The notes under the pieces: generated by a model | Seen by the model: only the letters and a program-made list of their open reading frames with translations | The model's database searches: none | Told to the model about the DNA's origin: nothing | Part shown: piece after piece, positions 61,006 to 64,000 of the stretch | How the letters are laid out: every line of letters starts with the position of its first letter | Position numbering within the stretch: the stretch's first letter is position 1 | Program-made: the position numbers and the translations under genes | Assembly: GCA_052035955.1 (NCBI GenBank) | Contig: JBPOHD010000013.1 | Location: forward strand, 1-64,000 | Reading direction: 5' to 3' | Source: JAEUNJ01 sp052035955 | GTDB taxonomy: Bacteria > Pseudomonadota > Gammaproteobacteria > Burkholderiales > Rhodocyclaceae | DNA: 64,000 nt

Positions 61006-61021
61006 TGGCACCATTCTTGCA
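61006..61021 (+). promoter_or_regulatory. Sigma-54 promoter of the prepilin gene
   Basis: TGGCACCATTCTTGCA matches the -24/-12 consensus at every defined position but one (TGGCACg-N4-TTGCA) with exact GG-N10-GC spacing. It lies 53 bp ahead of the prepilin start. This is the usual control of major type IV pilins (PilA with PilR/PilS). Confidence 0.88.
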
Positions 61022-61073
61022 CTGGCGATATTACAGTCAGTTTGAACGGCAACTGCCGATCCCGGAGGAAAAA

Positions 61074-61742
61074 ATGATCCGCAAGCAATCCGGCTTCACC
61101 CTCGTCGAAATCGCCATCGTGCTGGTCATTATCGGCCTGCTGCTCGGCGGCGTGCTCAAGGGCCAGGAGCTCATCAACAGCGCCAAGGTCAAGAACATCG
61201 TCAACGACTACCGCAACATCTCGACCTTCGTCTATGCCTACCAGGACAAGTTCCGCGCCCTGCCCGGGGACGATTCCATGGTGGTCAACCATGTCAACGG
61301 CGGCACGGCAGCCACCACCCCGGCGGCGGGCCTGCAGAACGGCCGCATCAACGGCGCCTGGAACTCGACCACGGCGACGGACGAATCCGTGCTGTTCTGG
61401 CAGCACGTGCGCCTGGCCGGCCTCGCCACCGGCACGCCGGTGATCGGAACCCTCGGCCTGGGCGACGAGTACGTGCCCAAGAACGCCGACGGCGGCCGCC
61501 TGGGTGTCACGGGCGACGCCGTATTCACCGGCGCCACGCCCTGGACGGCGAACTTCTTCATCTGCTCCTCCAACATCCAGGGGCGCTTCGCCCGCCAGAT
61601 CGACACCACCATCGACGACGGCAATACGACGACTGGAACCGTGCGCGTCATGTGCGCCGCGGAGTGCGCCTCCTCGGCCGCATATGTGAACCTGACCCCG
61701 GCCGACGACTCGACGGTCTATACCGTCTGCATGGCCAACTGA
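61074..61742 (+). CDS. Type IV prepilin, probable major pilin
   Basis: The ATG at 61074 behind GGAGG gives 222 residues. The short leader MIRKQSG ends at the prepilin peptidase site G/FTLVEIAIVLVIIGLLLGG, with Glu5. The body includes KGQELINSAKVKNIVNDYRNISTFVYAYQDKFRALPGDD, a pseudopilin/MSHA-like pattern. Three Cys in the second half (FICSS, VMCAAEC) and one in the tail (VCMAN) could form disulfides. Own sigma-54 promoter and own terminator suggest a highly expressed single-gene unit. Confidence 0.9.
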   Translation: MIRKQSGFTLVEIAIVLVIIGLLLGGVLKGQELINSAKVKNIVNDYRNISTFVYAYQDKFRALPGDDSMVVNHVNGGTAATTPAAGLQNGRINGAWNSTTATDESVLFWQHVRLAGLATGTPVIGTLGLGDEYVPKNADGGRLGVTGDAVFTGATPWTANFFICSSNIQGRFARQIDTTIDDGNTTTGTVRVMCAAECASSAAYVNLTPADDSTVYTVCMAN

Positions 61743-61762
61743 GCCGCCGCGCCCGGCCACCG

Positions 61763-61785
61763 AGCCCGCTCCGGCGGGCTTTTTC
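61763..61785 (+). terminator. Intrinsic terminator after the prepilin gene
   Basis: AGCCCGC (61763-61769) pairs with GCGGGCT (61774-61780) around TCCG, followed by a T run. It ends the prepilin transcript 21 bp after the stop, right at the convergent antiporter gene. Confidence 0.88.
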
Positions 61786-63754
61786 ATTTCCCCCGCAGGA
61801 TCCTGTCCTCGGCGCCGCGCAGGGCCTTCGGGCTGCCCAGCAGGACCACCACGTCGCCCTCGGCCAGGGGCTCGGCGGACTCCACCCGCTGGCGGGCGGC
61901 ACCGCGCCGGCGGATGGCCGACACCTGGGCGCCCAGCTCGGCCAGTCCCAGGTCGCCGGCCGGATGTCCGATGGCTTCGGCGCCGGCCGTCACCAGCACG
62001 GCATGCAGGCGTGGCTGGTCCGCCTCGTCCAGGTGGTCCGCCGCGTCGGTGGCGCCGTGGAAGAAGCCGCGCAGCAGGACGTAGTGCTGCTCGCGCATCT
62101 CGCGCAGGCGTTTGATCACCCGGTGCATGGGCACCCCGAGCAGGGCCAGAGCGTGGGTGGCCAGCATGACGCTGGACTCGAGGGCCTCCGGCACCACCTC
62201 CGTCGCGCCCAGGGCGGAGAAGCGCTCCAGGTCGGCGTCCTCGTGGGCCCGCACGACCACCGGCAGGTCCGGGCGCAGCGCCCGCGCGTGGTGCAGGACC
62301 CGCTGCACGGCGTGGCTGTCGGAGAAGGTCACGATCAGGATGTGGGCCCGGGCGATGCCCGCCGTCACCAGGGTTTCCCGGCGGGCGCAATCGCCGTAGC
62401 TGACCGGCTCGCCGGCGGCGGCGGCCTCGCGGACCCGCTCCGGGTCCGAATCCAGGGCCACCGGGGCGATGCCCTCCTGCTCCAGGAAGCGGGCCAGGTG
62501 CTGGCCGGTGCGCCCGTAGCCGCAGACGATGGCGTGCTTGTCGGCGTTCAGGGAGCGGGCCGCCAGCTGGGTCAGCTGCATTGAGCGCAGCAACCATTCG
62601 GAAGCCACGAAGCGCAGCACCAGCCGATCGGAGAAATGCACCACCAGGGGCGCCAGGATCAGGGAGAGGACCAGCGCCGCCAGGGCCACCTGCATCAGGT
62701 GGCCGCCCAGCAGGTGCACTTCGCCGGCCCGGGCCAGCAGCACGAAGCCGAATTCGCCGCCGGCGCACAGCCAGAGGCCGGTGCGCAGGGCGGTCCCCGG
62801 CGCCGCCCCGAAGAGGCGGGAGAGGCCGGCCACCAGGGCCAGCTTGAGCAGCAGCAGGGCGGCCAGGGCGGCCGCCACCCAGGGCAGGTTGGCCACCACG
62901 ACCGGCAGGTCGAGCAGCATGCCGACCGTGACGAAGAAGAGCCCGAGCAGGACGTCGCGGAAGGGCTTGATGTCCTCCTCCACCTGGTAGCGGTATTCCG
63001 TCTCCGAGATCAGCATGCCGGCGGTGAAGGCTCCCAGGGCCAGGGACAGGCCCGCCTGCTCGGTGACGTAGGCCAGGCCCAGGGTGATCAGCAGGACGTT
63101 GAGGACGAAGAGTTCCGACGACTTCTGCCGCGCCACCACGAAGAACCACAGGCCCATCAGGCGCTGGCCGAAGAAGATCACCACACCGAGGACGACGGCG
63201 GCTTTCGCGAGCTCGACGGCCAGGGTTTCGGCGAGGGCGTCCGGCGCCTGGCTGAGGGCCGGCAGCAGGATCATCAGCGGCACCACGGCAAGGTCCTGGA
63301 ACAGCAGGACCCCGATCACTTCCCGGCCGTGGGGGGACTCCAGTTCCAGCCGCTCGGAGAGCAGCCGCGAGAGCACGGCCGTGGAGGACATGGCGAGCAC
63401 GCCGCCGAGGGCGATGCCGGCCCGCAGCGAGACCCCGGCCGCCCAGGCGATCGCCACCGCCAGGACCAGGGTGGCGGCGACCTGCGCCAGGCCGAGGCCG
63501 AAGACGATGCGCTTCATGCTGTAGAGCCGCGGCAGCGAGAACTCCAGGCCGATGGAAAACATCAGGAAGACGACGCCGAACTCGGCCAGGCGGCGGGTGG
63601 ATTCGTCGTCCGGCAGCCAGCCCAGGGCGTGGGGCCCGATCAGGGTGCCGACCAGCAGGTAGCCGATGACGGGTGGCAGGCCCAGGCCGCGGAACGCCAC
63701 CACCACGAGGACCGCCGCGGCCAGGAGGACCAGCACGAGTTGCAGGGATGACAT
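61784..63754 (-). CDS. Kef-type monovalent cation:proton antiporter (CPA2) with RCK domains
   Basis: The ATG at 63754 gives 656 residues. The first 390 are a 12-helix CPA2 transporter. A TrkA-N/RCK domain follows with the Rossmann loop AIVCGYGRTGQHLARFLEQEG, then a TrkA-C domain (AQVSAIRRRGAARQRV ... LAEGDVVVLLGSPKAL). KefB/KefC members export K+ for protons in response to electrophile stress; the exact ion here is unproven. It is divergent from kdsD, as often in betaproteobacteria. Confidence 0.93.
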   Translation of the reverse strand: MSSLQLVLVLLAAAVLVVVAFRGLGLPPVIGYLLVGTLIGPHALGWLPDDESTRRLAEFGVVFLMFSIGLEFSLPRLYSMKRIVFGLGLAQVAATLVLAVAIAWAAGVSLRAGIALGGVLAMSSTAVLSRLLSERLELESPHGREVIGVLLFQDLAVVPLMILLPALSQAPDALAETLAVELAKAAVVLGVVIFFGQRLMGLWFFVVARQKSSELFVLNVLLITLGLAYVTEQAGLSLALGAFTAGMLISETEYRYQVEEDIKPFRDVLLGLFFVTVGMLLDLPVVVANLPWVAAALAALLLLKLALVAGLSRLFGAAPGTALRTGLWLCAGGEFGFVLLARAGEVHLLGGHLMQVALAALVLSLILAPLVVHFSDRLVLRFVASEWLLRSMQLTQLAARSLNADKHAIVCGYGRTGQHLARFLEQEGIAPVALDSDPERVREAAAAGEPVSYGDCARRETLVTAGIARAHILIVTFSDSHAVQRVLHHARALRPDLPVVVRAHEDADLERFSALGATEVVPEALESSVMLATHALALLGVPMHRVIKRLREMREQHYVLLRGFFHGATDAADHLDEADQPRLHAVLVTAGAEAIGHPAGDLGLAELGAQVSAIRRRGAARQRVESAEPLAEGDVVVLLGSPKALRGAEDRILRGK

Positions 63755-63785
63755 GGCGGTCGGGGGCCGGGCGCTCCGGGGGGGT

Positions 63786-63794
63786 TGATATAAT
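63786..63794 (+). promoter_or_regulatory. Extended -10 promoter for kdsD
   Basis: TGATATAAT is a perfect extended -10 element (TGnTATAAT), located 30 bp ahead of the kdsD start. No -35 is recognisable, as usual for this class. Confidence 0.7.
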
Positions 63795-63823
63795 CGACCC
63801 CAATCATAACGGCCCCCCCCGCG

Positions 63824-64000
63824 ATGGCCCAAGCCCAGCCCGTTCCCCGAGAAGACACCGCCTCCGCCAGCCTTGCCATGGCCCGGCGGGTGCTGCGCAT
63901 CGAGGCCGATGCCGTCCTCGCCCTCGCCGACCGCCTGGGCGACGAGTTCCCGCGGGCGGTGGAGGCCATCCTCCGCTGCAAGGGCCGGGTGGTGGTCAGC
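63824..64000 (+). CDS. kdsD: Arabinose-5-phosphate isomerase KdsD/KpsF, 3' end cut by window
   Basis: The first 59 codons are visible: MAQAQPVPREDTASASLAMARRVLRIEADAVLALADRLGDEFPRAVEAILRCKGRVVVS. This is the N-terminus of the SIS-domain isomerase that makes arabinose-5-phosphate for Kdo and LPS synthesis. The strand KGRVVVS begins the sugar-isomerase fold. The rest, including the CBS domains, lies beyond the window. Confidence 0.88.
   Translation, partial: MAQAQPVPREDTASASLAMARRVLRIEADAVLALADRLGDEFPRAVEAILRCKGRVVVS

Overview
This is a GC-rich chromosomal window from a betaproteobacterium, most likely of the Rhodocyclales type (taxon inferred from gene order and family resemblance, not from a marker gene). 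Supporting features are the compact run murA-hisG-hisD-(hisC)-hisB-hisH-hisA-hisF-hisI-hisE-HIT-tatA-tatB-tatC, an mlaFEDACB lipid-transport operon beside murA/bolA, and a Kef-type antiporter divergent from kdsD. No rRNA, tRNA, CRISPR array, prophage or transposase was seen.

Layout. 1-2.6 kb: a truncated RHH antitoxin-like gene and four small accessory genes (GNAT, LysE exporter, DUF1801, cupin). 2.7-6.4 kb: a storage-lipid group made of a WS/DGAT acyltransferase with a long Ala/Lys/Pro tail, an acyl-CoA-binding protein, a trans-acting enoyl-reductase-like protein and a DUF1330 protein. 6.4-7.1 kb: an unknown protein and three REP-like repeats. 7.1-11.8 kb: an aromatic-type catabolic operon (MBL protein, FAD monooxygenase, DUF2783, VOC, FAH), preceded by a consensus sigma-70 promoter whose -10 box sits in a 26-bp palindrome. 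11.8-14.1 kb: Nif3 and a DegS-like protease, divergent, plus a small unknown gene.

14.1-26.5 kb: a ten-gene operon with a Liv-type ABC importer, CoA-transferase, enoyl-CoA hydratase/isomerase, acyl-CoA synthetase, double-hotdog MaoC protein and KASIII-like enzyme. A sigma-54 promoter and three inverted repeats lie between its first gene and a PAS-AAA-Fis sigma-54 activator. I infer uptake and CoA-dependent breakdown of an unidentified carboxylic acid. 26.5-42.6 kb: housekeeping tat, his, murA/bolA, an ABC-2 exporter and mla genes, nearly all on the minus strand. hisC is inverted in place.

42.7-61.7 kb: an MSHA-like type IV pilus system. A sigma-54 response regulator starts it, followed by an ExeA-like ATPase with a SPOR-like end, secretin, TPR protein, GspE/MshE ATPase, GspF/MshG platform, a PilM-PilN-like fusion, two small accessory proteins, a 759-residue prepilin-like protein carrying an L-type lectin-like domain, a prepilin, a six-TM adenylate cyclase, a membrane histidine kinase (minus strand) and a prepilin with a near-consensus sigma-54 promoter. 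The kinase and regulator at opposite ends could form one switch for pilin expression. The window closes with the Kef-type antiporter and the start of kdsD.

Best leads for new biology: the lectin-tipped pilus with its sigma-54 two-component control, and the sigma-54-controlled liv/CoA operon with its UAS array.
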